Of a stretch of DNA of 64,000 bases, positions 26,763 through 39,706 are shown one piece after another. This DNA is from Cryptomeria japonica. Lineage: Eukaryota; Streptophyta; Pinopsida; Cupressales; Cupressaceae. The stretch spans positions 825,558,896 through 825,622,895 of the forward strand of contig NC_081414.1 of assembly GCF_030272615.1 (NCBI RefSeq). Direction: 5' to 3'. Made by a program: the position numbers and the translations under genes. Every line of letters starts with the position of its first letter. The first letter of the stretch is position 1. Below the pieces are notes generated by a model. That model had not been told where the DNA came from, made no database searches, and worked only from the letters and a program-made list of their open reading frames with translations.

Positions 26763-27187
26763 TTAATCAGTTATGTTTTTCATCGCTAGGAGCAGGTCGA
26801 TATTATGCTCGATCGTACGTAAATGTAACTCGCTATTCAAACGACTATTCAGAGTTCCTAGAGCTCTTTGGACAGCTTGGTAAGAAATTTGTTTTTGAAC
26901 CAGTTCAATTACTCTTTCTTGTTCCAAGTGAATGGTTTCATTCTTTAAATTTTCTAATTGTTTCAAATTAATAGAAGCAACATTGATAAGATCAATTTTT
27001 TCTTGTTGTATTTGAGAATATCCATTTACCCGAATTTCGCGTACCCGCCTTTCTACTTCCCGTAAGTGAGCCCGGGCTTGCTCAAGTTGATTAGCAGCGC
27101 CTTTACACAGTTCTTCAGAACTCTGAATAGTACTTGATATTTTCTGTTTACGGTTATCTAATAGATTACTTAATGAAAGTAGATTAT
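26763..27187 (-). pseudogene. atpF: atpF exon 2 (ATP synthase CF0 subunit I)
   Basis: The minus-strand reading gives the long helical b-type subunit: [18 protein letters not shown], then [17 protein letters not shown], then [14 protein letters not shown], ending [10 protein letters not shown] with a stop. It lies directly upstream of atpA in plastid order and orientation. Exon 2 follows the 3' end of the group II intron at about 27187. Confidence 0.85.
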
Positions 27188-27869
27188 CTATTCATAAGTT
27201 GAACGAATGGATAATCTCTTCCCAAACCGAACACGAACCTTTCGATTCATTCGGCTCTCCCGCTCGGCTTTTTTTTTACTGAGCCTGCCCTTTTCGTTCA
27301 TATTATGTATAAAAATAAAATCAATCTATCAAAGACCAAAATCTACGAAGGGCTCTTTTGCCAAAAGGGATTTTTTATTATCAACAAAGTTGTTTTTTCT
27401 TTTTCTTCTTTTTTCTTTTTCTTCTTTTTTTCTTTTCATTCATATTTCCTATTTACTTTTTCTTGAATAAATTCGCTTTTGTGTAGGTCGTCGGTTCCGC
27501 ATTTAAACCCAAAAAATTGGATGGGAGATTAGGACTATTTTTCAGTAGATAGATTGAATAATTCCATTGATATGAATGTTATATATCGGATCAACCTCCA
27601 ACTATGCCTTTGAACCCTTCTCATATTAGCACAGCGGTGGAAAGAGTACCCAGTTGTGCTTGGACTTCAAGCAGTTTAGCTTTAACCATTCTAAAGATTT
27701 TCTCTTGTTGGTTGGGATTGTAATAAAATTTCCCAATCAATTACAAAATGCTATAGTTCTTCCATATTTTTTTCCCTTTTAGAAGTAATTCATTGAGATC
27801 ATGCACTTTTCTATCTACAGAGTGCAGTTGGTTGGATCCAGCTGGATTATTCAAATATACAACTCGCAC
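27188..27869 (-). other. atpF group II intron
   Basis: The minus strand begins GTGCGAG right after exon 1 (27869), the usual group II 5' boundary. Near the 3' end a domain V hairpin is visible (27222-27257, GAGCCG... with a GAAA-type loop and ...CGGTTTGG), followed by a domain VI-like stem up to about 27188. It is non-coding. Confidence 0.75.
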
Positions 27870-28005
27870 ACACTCCCTTTCCGAAATAGATCAGTACACC
27901 AAGCACCACACTGAGATTTATTATATTTGTTTCTAAAATATTGGTATTTAACCCGAAACCCTCAGCAGAGGATAGGGAAATGAAAGAATCAGTTACATTT
28001 TTCAT
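27870..28005 (-). pseudogene. atpF: atpF exon 1
   Basis: ATG at 28003-28005 gives [20 protein letters not shown], and the reading continues through [13 protein letters not shown] to the intron boundary. This is the membrane-anchor N-terminus of CF0 subunit I. From 28006 to about 28306 the sequence is plastid spacer upstream of atpF. Confidence 0.85.
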
Positions 28006-28850
28006 ACGCTCTCCCCTCATAGATAAGGATACTTTTACAAAGTTTTTTCTCCGACTCGATCCTACTATTATTCGAATTTCGGATAAGCAGATTTCGAGTA
28101 CTTAATAAGTCCTAGGTCCCGCATAACGATAAATAAGGATACAATTATGAAAAAAAAACTTTGTTCTATCTATCTACTTCTCCGAGTGTCGCAAATCTTT
28201 CTGACCGAAACAAGTGAAGTATAAGTCCACTATTTTGGATCAGCCCCTCCCCTATTGGCTGAACAAGAAAATTGATAGAGGGGGGTCTTTAAAATCCCGA
28301 AGAATACTTACCACACCTTACACCCCTTAGCAAAACAGTGTTGTTGAGCGGAGAAACCGCACAATCACCAAGATAGTCTAGTCTATGTTGGAGTACAAAA
28401 ATGTTCCAAAACAATTTTGGGTTGAAGCAGTTCATACTGTCATTTATCTTCTGAACCGGTCTCCCACACAAGCCATTAAGAAGATGATCCTAGAGGAAGC
28501 CTGGTTTGGAAGGAAGCCCAAAATCAGTCATTTGAAGGTCTTTGGCTCTACTACTTATGTTTGGATTCCAAATGCCAAGTGCACAAAACTGGACTCCAGG
28601 AGCCAAAAACTCATGTTCATGGGCTACAATGATAATCACAAAGCTTATCGGTCGATTGATGTAGACACTGATCGTCTCATATTCAGTTGTGATGTTGTAT
28701 TTGATGCAAAACGAGGGCCCTTTCAGCTCTCTTCTCCTGTTTTGAGCCCTAAGGATCAGCCTCTGAATGCTAATATGCTATTAGTATTTAAACAGATGAA
28801 ACATCTTACTGCACCATTGTTCTTGACAAGGAAATCAAAACTATAACCAT

Positions 28851-29610
28851 CTTAATGCAGCATGGTTTATATCAAACGTTGGAAAGGTCGTCACAAATAA
28901 CCTTCAAATCACATATTTAAGATACCTCGAGAATAATCAAGCTGGCATAAGAGGCCAAAAATGTTCTCTGGGCCAGGCATAGGTGCATATCATTGACCGA
29001 TATGATCTACTGCAGCTAATGATGATACTAACTGAACGTTATCCAACCACATCAACTGCATATATGCATAGTATATTCTCAGTGCAAAATAGGATTTTGT
29101 GACCTTTTCATGATTCGTAGTCGTTTTGTGTTGCCAGTGATATGTATGGGATTGGTTTGTAATACAGAGTGCAAATTTGAGTTTTTTCACACTTCATCGT
29201 TGTTTTGTCGTGCCAGTTCTATCGGGTTTGTTGGTAAATAACGCTACAAAATGAGATTAGAAGAATTTTTCATGATTCTTTGTTTTGTTAACTGCATCAG
29301 GTGTATTGACAAATACCTATCTTGTAAACCAATACGTGGTAATTGTAGAAATAAACCATAAAACTGTACATAGCATTAAGTAAACCATAAAGCATGTACA
29401 TAACATGAAAACCTAAACCATTTCACGGTGATTCTGGAAGTCAACCATACATACTGCACATACCATGAAGTAAACCATAAAAAATGTGTATTCAAATACC
29501 CATCGGTTTTGCAAGTCTAAAGGGCCCTAGTTTTGGCCTCAGTCAAAATATAAAACAATATATAACCAAGCAAAGTCAATAAACAACTACATGCCCAATT
29601 GAATTCAAAA
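28851..29610. other. Gene-free stretch
   Basis: After the end of the copia-like integrase sequence no coding sense or RNA gene is seen. A weak repeat of 'accataaa(a/g)catgtacata' occurs between about 29340 and 29490. Confidence 0.4.
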
Positions 29611-29619
29611 GCATCTAGC

Positions 29620-29815
29620 AGGCTATAGTCTAGTGGTGAGGTGGATGCACTTCCCATGATGATGTTCCAGGTACAAACCCTCCTGGGCTTATAAACCTTT
29701 GATTAAATGGCATTTTGACTAACCAGATTTGTGTAAGGTGTAGGACAAGGTCAGGTGCAAGTCCAAGTGGACTTCGATGGTCACCATCAGATATTACAAG
29801 GCCTAAAGTTCCAGA
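29620..29815 (+). mobile_element. Putative tRNA-derived SINE
   Basis: TAGTCTAGTGG (near 29630) fits a polymerase III box A. GGTACAAACCC, about 40 bp downstream, is one or two changes from box B GGTTCRANNCC. No clear tail or target duplication was found, so the ends are approximate. It could be a degenerate tRNA pseudogene instead. Confidence 0.4.
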
Positions 29816-30076
29816 ATTTCTTAGCCGAAAGTTTAACTGTGGTTGAAGCAGAACTTGAATTATGGGAAAATATCAAATGAGGTTATAACCAGTTATAAAA
29901 GTGAGCCAGGTCTAAGTACCGAGTGAATTTGATGGAAAGGGAAGAGCTCAGATGTGGGTTCTTGGCCAAAATACTGCCTGTAAATCAATTCATTGGCAAG
30001 GTTGAACTTGAATTGTAGACCAAAAGGGGAAAGGGAATGCAACCAGATTGAGTTGAGGGTGGCAGCATGAACTTAC

Positions 30077-30311
30077 CAAGAGTTTCATATGGTGATCGTT
30101 GAGAATTCCAAGCGGATGCCTCGGTTGATATTCCCCTAGTGTTTAAACGAAAACCGAATTCAGATCTTTGCCTGTTGTGATGCAGACTAGGCAAAAAACT
30201 AATGGGCCTGAATTTCGCTGGACGAGTCTTAAAATGGAAGGTCAATTGCCTGGTGCAGCAAATTAAGGACGCGACCATATGTGGACGACAAACTGCCCTA
30301 AAAGCAGCCAT
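30077..30311 (-). CDS. First exon of a probable mitochondrial J-domain (DnaJ) protein
   Basis: The open frame on the minus strand can start at 30329 (MRKYRS) or, more likely, at the second ATG at 30311 (MAAFRAVCRP). The first 60-70 residues are rich in R, S and L and poor in acidic residues, like a mitochondrial transit peptide. RGISTEAS resembles a presequence end. The exon ends in RSPYETLG at 30077, immediately followed by a consensus donor GTAAGT (30076-30071). SPYE(T/V/I)LG is how many J domains begin, and an intron there is plausible. No further exons are found to the left, where gymnosperm-sized introns or later insertions could hide them. It could be a truncated gene copy. Confidence 0.5.
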
Positions 30312-30329
30312 CGATCTATACTTTCGCAA

Positions 30330-30814
30330 GTTCGGATCATAATCGAGGCCAGTGGTTATTTTGGGCTTTTAAATCTCAGCTCTACAAAAGGTAAAACGGT
30401 CATCCAAAAAAAAGCAGTAAAATACATTGAACTTTCCTTTTTTCTTTTTATTCAGCAAAAACCCTATTCCTGTGATTTTATAAATGGGAGATCATATCTT
30501 TATTCTTATGGGACGAAATTTGGTATTATATATAAAATTTAAATTATGGTATCTTAAGATCACACTACATTTATACGGAGAAAAAAATTAAAACTAGTTT
30601 ATATATATTAATATTTTATATAAAATGTGTCAAGAGATATTCCTTTATTAATATTTATAAGCTAGTAGCAGTCATAGTACAATATGAAAGACATTAAATA
30701 AGTTATTTCATAATTATACACTATTGTATTATTAAATAAAATTATGTTAATATAATAATTATTATATTATACTTATGATCCCTAACCATGATTTTAATGT
30801 AATCATATATAATA
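30330..30814. other. AT-rich upstream region, no gene
   Basis: This would contain the promoter of the J-protein-like exon. It is strongly AT-rich with many TATA-like strings, so no single TATA box can be singled out. Confidence 0.35.
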
Positions 30815-31810
30815 TCAGGATCATGGTTAGGGTTAGGGTTAGGGTTCAATTGTAAGTAGGGTTTAATTCTAAGGTTAGAGTTAAGTTATGGTTAGGTCTC
30901 AATTATGGTTAGATTTAGGGTTAAGGTTAGGCTACAATTAGGATTACTATTGTAGGATAATGCTTGGGCTCAATTATGTTAGGGTTAAGGTTAGGTTAAA
31001 TTAAGGTTAAGGTTAATGTTAGGTTATGATTAAGGTTAGTATTGTGGGATAAATTTTGGGTTATAGTTAGAAGTTCAAATATGGTTTGAGTTATAGTTTA
31101 ATTAGCATTATGGTTCAAGTGCAATTGGGTTAGGGTTAACATTAGGTTAGGGTTAAATTAGGGTTATACTACAACGAGGGTTAAACTATTGTAGGATAAT
31201 GCTTGGGTTGAATTATATTTACAGTAGGGTTAGTGATAAGGTTAGCTTAAATTAGGGGTAAGGTTAATGTTAGGTTGTGATTAAAGTTACTATTGTGGGA
31301 TAAATCTTAGGGTTATGGTCAAGATTCAAATATGGTTTGACTTATATTTTAATTAGCATTATGGTTCAAGCACAATTAGGGTTAGTATTTAACATTAGGT
31401 TAGGGTTGGGGTTCAATTAGAGGTAAATCTTTGAGTGAGGGTTAGGTTAAGTTAATTGTTGTTAGGATTCAATCACGGTTAGGGGTTGATTATGGTAAGG
31501 ATTTGATTCTAGTCCGGTTTTGATTATACTTAGGGTTTAATTCTATGGTTAGAGTTAAGTTTTTGGTTAGGTTAGGGTTGGCATTCAATTAGAGGGATTA
31601 AGGTTAAGGGTTAAGGTTGTAGTTAATTAAATTTAGGGTTCAATCACGATTAAAGATTGATTATGGTAAGATTAGGTTATGGTCAAGGTTAAATTAGGTC
31701 TAGATTAGGGATACTGTCAAGGTTAGGGTTTTATAATGATAAGGGTTTAATTATATTTAGGGTTAGTATTAGATTTCAATTAGGGTTACAATTAGGGTTA
31801 TGACTCCTAC
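30815..31810 (+). repeat. Degenerate telomere-like repeat tract
   Basis: About 1 kb is built from ggttag / gggttag / aggtta units with interruptions. It opens with a near-perfect run (ggttagggttagggttaggg at about 30824). G-rich units stay on the plus strand throughout. The spacing varies between 6 and 7 or more, and phrases such as 'attgtgggataa' recur at about 250-bp distance, so higher-order duplication has occurred. It is interstitial, with ordinary DNA on both sides. Confidence 0.8.
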
Positions 31811-33899
31811 AACTTTAAATTGTCTTTTTCAATTTGCAAACACCAAATAGTTTTTTTTCACACCAAGCCAAGTAAATTGTTGTCAAGATCAAAGTTAATT
31901 CCAATAAAAAGCATATCTGACTATAAAGATATTCCATCTAACTTAGATGGACAGAGAAAGTTATCATATAAAATGCAACAAGTTTCATTTCCCCATATAT
32001 TAGAAATAAATAATATAGGCTATCCACCCAATAAAAAATACTTCATCTCCTATTTTTTAATTTGGCAACCCATGCTTAAAAATATTTCATGAAACTACAC
32101 TTTCTACATGAAAAGGAAAGTGAAATGCAAAAGAAGTATTTAACAAATAAAAAATGCATCCATTGTACCTATTGAAAGTTGAATGCAAAAAAAATAAAAC
32201 AAATTCAAATGCCAAGTAAAAGCGAAATGCCTTGGCTCAAATCGAAATGCAACCAAATCTTTATTATGTACATGAATAGGTTTACTCCCTTGTTGCAACT
32301 GTATGGTATGCCTCTCACCATAATTACATCTCAGATATGTTTTATAAGTGTATTTTAGAATTATTTTTATCATAAAAATTTCATTGTGATATCAATTGTT
32401 ATGATAAGTATATATTAATGTCATGTTTGTAATACGTTTATACAATTAGTGTAAAAAAAAAAATCGTAATGTGGGTTATCCCTACTCTTAAATGTCTAAG
32501 TTTTATTAACTTTAAGGTTTGTCTAGTTGCACTTCCACTCCATTTTCTCTATTGTCATTAAACATGTATAATTTATATGGGATAACCTTGGAATTTTATG
32601 GACATTACAATTGATTAAATGCATTTGCAGCTTTGGTAAATAGGGCTAGTAAGGATAATTTTGTTTGCCTATAATATGTTGTAACTCTATAAAATAAGAC
32701 AAATAATAGCACCACCTAAAAGTGTTATCACATGACCAATAGACACGAATATTTATACCCTTTTCACTAACACACTACATATTTATATATCTTAAATTCA
32801 TTTATGTGTAGTACTTTGTTGTCTAGTGTTAAATATTTGAGTCTATTAATTGTTTGATAGCACCTTTAAGTAGTGTGATCCAAAACGTTAATGAAAATAT
32901 TAATCACGTTGTCAAATCCAGAAATCATCAAATTAATTTAAACATGTCTTGGTGACTCTTTAAGAAATAAACAATTTTGAAGGTGTTATAATATATTAAA
33001 ATTAATGATCATTCTTAGATATCCTCAAGAGAAATATTTGAAGGATTAACCATAAGAATGTCAAATTCATATTGTCATTTACAACATGTAGCTTTTGAAT
33101 AATGCTTCAATCGTTTGGAGATGTATTATAAAAAAATGTAATATTCTTACATTTTAAACAAAATCATATATTTGTCATTTTTTTGTACTATATACATATT
33201 TCTAGATGCATCATTGCTTCTTGGATGTATGTTGTATATTGTATAACTTTCACAAAATAGGAGAGGAGATGCGATATGATATCAAGAGCTACATAAATAC
33301 AAGATCCAACAAAATTCCAAATAGCCAAGAACCACAAAATCACAATACCCAAGATAGACAATAAAGGAGCCAATTACATCATATTATATAGTAAAATCAA
33401 GAGAGTTCATTTATATTTCATCGTTATAATTTGGTAAGAGTTCTAGAGCTAGATTTGAAACCCATAGCTAACCCAATCATATTTTTTATATCCTCCATTA
33501 TAGCATTATACCATTAACCAATCTTATGTAAATTCTAAGTTGTGTTATCCATCTCCTTTCAATCCAAGATTAAATGTTGAACAATAGAGAGGTCAATCTA
33601 ATGATCAATAAAAATATTTCAAAACTATACCTCAACTTTATCTACAACTTGATCATTACAAAGGCAATCAAACCATATTCATATTTATCAATGGACTTGT
33701 CCTACAACATAGGAATGTCCTACTCTTCATCCTTTTCCTACTCATCTTTGAAATCTAGATACTATTCAACATGCACAATGTCTTCTTCCTTAAGCTTGAT
33801 GGTACCTATATTAATCAAACTAAAAAAAATCCTCTTTTGATATATTTACTATCGTGGATATTATTAAGCAATAAGCAACACAATGTAACTCCATAAATA
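31811..33899. other. Gene-free AT-rich stretch
   Basis: No supportable coding sequence, RNA gene or repeat boundary is seen. A short hydrophobic minus-strand frame at 33188-33373 is noted under rejected items. Confidence 0.4.
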
Positions 33900-33917
33900 A
33901 AGTCAATAAGCATTATT

Positions 33918-35802
33918 TTTTTATTGGTAAAACGTGTATTTTTTATTAATTCAAAAAAGACATGTACATATCAAAATTTCAGGCCCATGTTTGCAAAACG
34001 GGCGTCATCAAACCCCAAAATCCTTTACATCCATAGAGACAAAATTTTATCACCCAAACCCGGTTCGTACAGTAGGAAACAAAATTTACAATACAAAAAG
34101 AAAAATTCGGTGGTTCTCACCTTCTTCAACGCCCCCTCCACCACCTTCTTTCCTTTCACATCCTCTGCCTATGTTTGTTCGTTCACCTGCATTTCATCCT
34201 TTGGTTCCTATTGCATGTCTTCTAGTTCCTGCAACTCATCCTCTGGTTCCACGCTACCACTGAAGCTTTCACCAAGCAGTAGAACTCGTCTCTGCCTCAT
34301 CCGCTCTTTCCCTGTCGGTCGTCCACACTTTCTCCTCGGGGGAGCTAGCTGGATCTTGAGTGCTCGATAGTCCTCATAGGGCCCCCACTTGGCCACTTTC
34401 TAATCGTATTTCTCAGGCGATGACAGCTGATATGTACTGCTTTACCCCTCGTAAGCCAATTTGCATCGCACTTCGCCTAATTTCTTTGTTGCATGTTGCA
34501 CTCCAAACCAGAAACTGTCGGAGTGGGGTGGCAACTCACTCACATGTAGCCATCTCCCCCCAGGGCTTACAAACCCTTCCATATCCCATATCGATGCCAT
34601 CAACTCATCAAATCCACCCAACGATTCTTTTTTTAACGCACCTATGCATAATCTATGCCATCGAATGACGTGGTTCTAGCTCCAAACACCACGCCATGAA
34701 CAGTGAGACAATGTTTGAACCCCCCCCTCCTCCAGATATTCCACCACCAACACGATCTTCACTCTAGTCAGGAAAGTGCACTCCTCATACACAAAAATGT
34801 TTGACAGTCAATCATCTGTAATGCGTCCCCATAACGCATGTTTGTCTACAGAGAGAAGTTCACTTCCATTTCGACTCATATGATCTGCAACTTATCCTCT
34901 GACTTCACCAAGACACCAATGCAAATGCAAATAATTTCATTGCCCCTTGTGTGGTTTATAATCGGCCCATATATCCTTCACCATAAATGCAACTTCCAAA
35001 TTGGTATTGGGGCAAGAAATGGTAACATCTCCCACGCGTATGGATACGGTGACAAGCTGGAGATTTTTTGGTGTTCGAACTTGCTTACTTTGTCAATACA
35101 TCACCCTCACTCGGTCATCTCTTGGCGTCGCCAAATTCCTCCTTTCCTCATGCAAAATTCTTATCACCTCCTCTCCCACCTTCGTCATACACCAATTTGA
35201 AAAACATGGCGCAATTGCGCATGTGTGGGTTGAATTCCGCAAAATGATTTGTTCGGATTCCAAGATCACCTACCCAATTCAATTTTGCAAATCAACCTCC
35301 CTCCCATTATTCGACCACCTGATTTCATTTTGGGTGTACTCCATAGCCATTTTTGCTTGAAAGTATGCATCATAATCACCTTCCCTCAAAGTGAGAAATT
35401 TTGAAATGTGGGAATTCCTTTAGTAGATTAATGATCATCCTAATGATCTTGTCAATTTTCCAATGGGTTGCCTCCCCCTTAGCTAATGCTTGTGTAATAA
35501 TCTTTGAATCACCCTCTAAATGTATATGTCTCATTCCGAGTCTTTTAACAACCTAAACTGTTAGTAGGGTCGCATTAGCTTCTACCAAATTATTTGTTCT
35601 ACTACCACCCAGACCTAGTCCGCATTTTGCCAAAATCATCCCTTCATGGTTTCGAGTCACACACCCTACTCTTGACTAGACCGGATTTCCTCTCGTTGCT
35701 CCATCAAAGTTCACCTTGATCCACCCTTCATTTGGAGGGTTCCATTTAATATTATGTCTTTGCTTTGTAATATGATCGACCCTAGAAAGCCCATTAATGG
35801 AC
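33918..35802 (-). mobile_element. 5'-truncated LINE with RNase H domain
   Basis: An 18-bp direct repeat flanks it: aagtcaataagcattatt at 33900-33917 and the same with one change at 35803-35820. This is a target duplication typical of LINE insertion. Reading minus, the 5' end opens into an RNase H of the plant L1 type: WIKVNFDGATRGNP near 35720, then NNLVEANA, then HLEGDSKIITQALAKGEA near 35500. Reverse transcriptase is absent, so the copy is 5'-truncated. After RNase H there is about 1.4 kb with further coding sense (for example RRKCGRPTGKERMRQRR near 34300), then a short 3' end with a small A-rich tail at 33918. Several in-frame stops show it is inactive. Confidence 0.8.
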
Positions 35803-35820
35803 AAGTCAATAAACATTATT

Positions 35821-38391
35821 ACTCTTCCTAAAAAAAAACTCATCATTCATATCTTTCCATATGAAACAAATAATTTTTGTGGATAAAATAAGCCACATTT
35901 CATTAGAATTCTTATCATAATCATTATTAGAACAAACCAAACATAATATCTTTGCAAATGATAGGCATATCATAAAGTGACAAGTCGTAATTACTTTATA
36001 AGTAATTGGAATAAAATCTTAGAACTTATAAGGTTGATATTTCTCCATTTCATTTAACTAAAGTGAATATTAGTTAAAAGGTTCATTTTAATTGTCAAAA
36101 GTGAATGAGAAGAATATGAGGCTTGCATGTAGGTCATTGGTTCAAAATTTTGATTATTTTTCTACCAATTTTAATAAATAATCACATTGTCTTATGCTTG
36201 GACATCTTAAAGTTGTTAAGTAGTTGAAATATGTGTTGAGGGATGTCAAACTCTAACTATTATATTTTTTAATGAAATCAATTGAAATGTTTTGTTAAAA
36301 AAAAGAAAATTTGTATGATTTGAAAGCATTTAGTTTGAGATATTATTGCATTTTAATCAAAACTTTTAAGAAAAAATATTTTAATTGACTTCAATTTTTA
36401 AATAATAAATTGTCTTAGTTTTAGGATCAAAATTTTATTGCACATGTGATTAAAGCCTTCAACTTTAATTATCAAAAAGTTGCAAAACAACCACATATTT
36501 AGCACTCATATTTTAAGGATTCATGAGGTGATGTTATTATTTTAATTATTGATCCCAAATATCTTGTATTTGTTAATGTAAATTTAGTCCTCTTGAATAA
36601 TTTTCTTTTGAATATGTAATCTATATTTTCTATTATCAAAAATAAATTATTTATTTCCAATTTCTCATCGTATTGATAGATTTGCCTCTAAAGGAGTACC
36701 TTATCAGATGCATGTATATTGGATTTTTTTAAATAACCAAAATGTGACCCACTATATTACTTTAGTATTAATATGAAAGGGGATAATTTAGTTAATGTGA
36801 TAGGATAAGTATTAGGGATTGGGAAGCATGCTTAGATAGGGGTGGATGTTATAAACTTGACATTCTAAATTATCTACAAATTATTTTGGCTGGGCCAACT
36901 AGAAGAAATGTCATTCACTGATGAGCTCAAATAATGGCTTAATTTTGTGTATGTTTTCTATACTTTTGCTCGGTTTTGACAAGGGTCTAGATAGTGTCTA
37001 AGCCCTAAAACAATGATACTGTTATGTTTTCATGAACTTGACAAAATGACATGAACTTACTCTTATATATTCCTTTTGGTTGAAATTATGATTAATGATG
37101 AAGTGGCCATGCTATGTGATTTATCCATATTAATCTTGCATGTAGTTAGATAAATGTTATTCTGACATGGAATAAATATACCTTTGTTTTGTGCATGCTA
37201 ATGATATGATGCAGGAGCTAATGAAGAACGGGAAAAGGTCAAAGATTCACAGCGTGGGAATTCATGCTAGTTAGTTGGATGAAGACAAAGTCCCAGCAAA
37301 ATGAGTATTGAAGGAGTCAACAGTCAATTATCTACAACTTAGAGAGTGTAATTATGAAACTTCAGTATTCATGTTTGTAGGAGAATAAATCTAGGAGGGA
37401 TTGTTATGCTAGATTTCCTCTATAGTTGAAACAATTTGACTATTTCTGATTCGGAGAGTAACTCCCCGTTCTCTTTCTTATGTTGTAATAATGGAATCCT
37501 CATGATGTTCTGGGAGTGGACCTTCCAGTAGTTAGAGTTAGTTCCTATTTTTTTCTAAATAAGATAGTTTCTATTCAAGTATTTCAATTATTTACTTTCA
37601 GAAACATTTTCTTCTTAGTAGAATGACTATAATAAGGACTTTAGTGCATATACCTTGTTGACCCATTTCAAGTATATGCCCCAAGTTGACAAAGAAATGA
37701 GCTTTCATCATGATCATATAACTACTTAGTATGGATGTCCAATCCCTAAGTCACGACCTTAGAGTTTAGTTATTAGAACCATTAAGGGAGACAAACATTC
37801 ACTAAGTTATTTTTTCTAGGGTCATGAAACTATCATTTTTCTATACCATATAGTATTGTATTGTGTCCAAGCCTCATACTCCCAAGGGTGCTTGGTGAAT
37901 TATAACTCTAATGTTGTTAACAAAGTGGGTGTTTATAAGTGACTTTCCAAATTCTCTACAAATCACTTTGTACAAGTTAATTAGAGAAAATTCCATTCAC
38001 ATAGTCTCACTAACTCTAACAGTAAATTATCATAATAATAGACATCTCAACTATAATATGCATATTAATCTAAAATGTAGTGGAAGGGTTTTAAAGATTC
38101 TTGGGTAGGATTGTATTGAAAGTTTTAGAGATATTAGAGATATCAATATTTTACACCGCATGGTCTTGTATTATGTTAAAGCCTCGTAATCACAATGGAC
38201 TTGCTTAATTGCAACTCTAATATAATTAATAAAAAACAATGGTCACACCAAGGTCATGTAGGTTCAGTACAATCCTACCTAGGCATCCAAAAACTAGTTT
38301 TTGAATAACTTTTAGTAATATCATGACTTGAACTAAAAGAATCTACAAAACCTTTCCATTGTAATTTATATTGATATCTCTAATATCTCTA
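35821..38391. other. Gene-free stretch with a possible copia LTR edge
   Basis: No gene is seen. At about 37389-37403 'aatctaggagggat' precedes 'tgttatgctag', resembling a copia polypurine tract followed by an LTR start. Without a second copy it remains a hint. Confidence 0.3.
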
Positions 38392-39706
38392 GTAGTATAA
38401 TTATGATGGATTGGCTAGTGGGTGAACCCTACCCCTCAATGCTTCTCCCCAAAAAATAAGCACTACTTTTGTTGACTTATGCTTTATTTTACAATTTCTT
38501 GTTAAATATGGTGTTGTTTTTTTAGTAGAATGTTTTAAATGAGATGGTAGAGACCTAAGCCTTACCAGCTCAAACTCTCAAGTAATGGAAGTCCTGGTTT
38601 TTATTGAACTATGAATTTGAGAGAAGCAATGGTCCCTTCACTTCAATGAAGCACAAGAAGGGCTCCATTCCACATAGATCATGGGGTCCAAGCCAACAAA
38701 TTCAGTGCAACCCATAAGCACACACTAACTCAACAGGTCTTGAACCTAGGTGGGTGTTGTAAGTTGTACTTGTGCCACCCTAATATCAACACACTATTCA
38801 ATAAACAATCTATTTCTTAGTATTATAAATATCTTTTAAAGTGTGATTGATTTTAATGGTGTGGATTGTTTGGGAGTTTCATCAATATAGACCATTCTAG
38901 ATGTTTTAGATTTTAGATTTATTTTAAAAGGTCATTGTTTAGGTCACACCCTAGCTAGCACTCCTCTTGGGCATAAGCCTTTTGTGAGAGCAAGTGAGAA
39001 TACAAGAAAGTGGCATTCAAAGAGTCTAGTGGTACCATTTACAACCTTTCATTTAACATTCTAGTGATATTTTTATTTAAGATAAATTTGATTATTCATG
39101 ATGTACTTGATCCTCTAATAGTACTAATTATGATGGACTAGTTGGTGGGTGAACACTGCCCCTCAATGCTTCCCCCTGAAAATAAACACTACTTGTGTTG
39201 ATTTATGCTTTATTTACAATTTTGTGTTACATATGATGTTGTTATTTTGGTGGAATGTTTTTAATGGGTGGTAGATACCTAAGCCTTATCAACTCAAACT
39301 CAAGTAATGGAAGTCTTAATTTTTATTGAGCTGTGAATTTGAGAAAATCAATGGTCCCTTGGCTTCAAATGGAGCACAAGAGGGTCTCCATTCCACATTG
39401 ATCATGAGGTCCAAGCCGACAAACTCAGTGCAACCCATAAGCACACACTGACCCGACGAAGCTTGAACCTGGGTGGTTGTTATAAGTTATAATTGTGCCA
39501 CTCTAATATCAACAGCCTATTTGTTTAGATTGTAGTTATCTTTTAAAGCGTGATTGATTTTAATGGTGTGGATAGTTTGGGAATTTCATCAATATAGATC
39601 ATTCTAGATGTTTTGGTTTTTTGATCTATTTTATAAGGTCATTTTTTAGGTCACGCCCTAGCCAACACCCCTCTTGGGCATAAGCCTTTTGTGAAAGCAA
39701 GTGAAA
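38392..39706. repeat. Direct duplication of ~0.6-0.7 kb containing a SINE-like unit
   Basis: 38392-39003 and 39111-39706 align over their length with moderate divergence, including the phrases 'cctcaatgcttc', 'gcaacccataagcacacact' and 'cttgggcataagccttttgtga'. Each copy carries, on the minus strand, a box A-like TGGCACAA(G/T)T and about 35 bp later a box B GGTTCAAG (perfect GGTTCAAGACC in the first copy). A tRNA-derived SINE was therefore part of the duplicated segment. Confidence 0.75.
38540..38800 (-). mobile_element. Putative SINE, copy 1
   Basis: On the minus strand, TGGCACAAGT near 38778 (box A) and GGTTCAAGACC near 38745 (box B, full consensus) are spaced as in tRNA-derived promoters. 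The body runs leftward; ends are approximate. The duplicated copy is at about 39260-39510. Confidence 0.5.

Noticed and set aside
33188-33373. Hydrophobic 60-codon minus-strand frame resembling a membrane protein exon
   Set aside because: No ATG at a sensible place, no splice sites or neighbouring exons, and AT-rich DNA easily gives hydrophobic frames.
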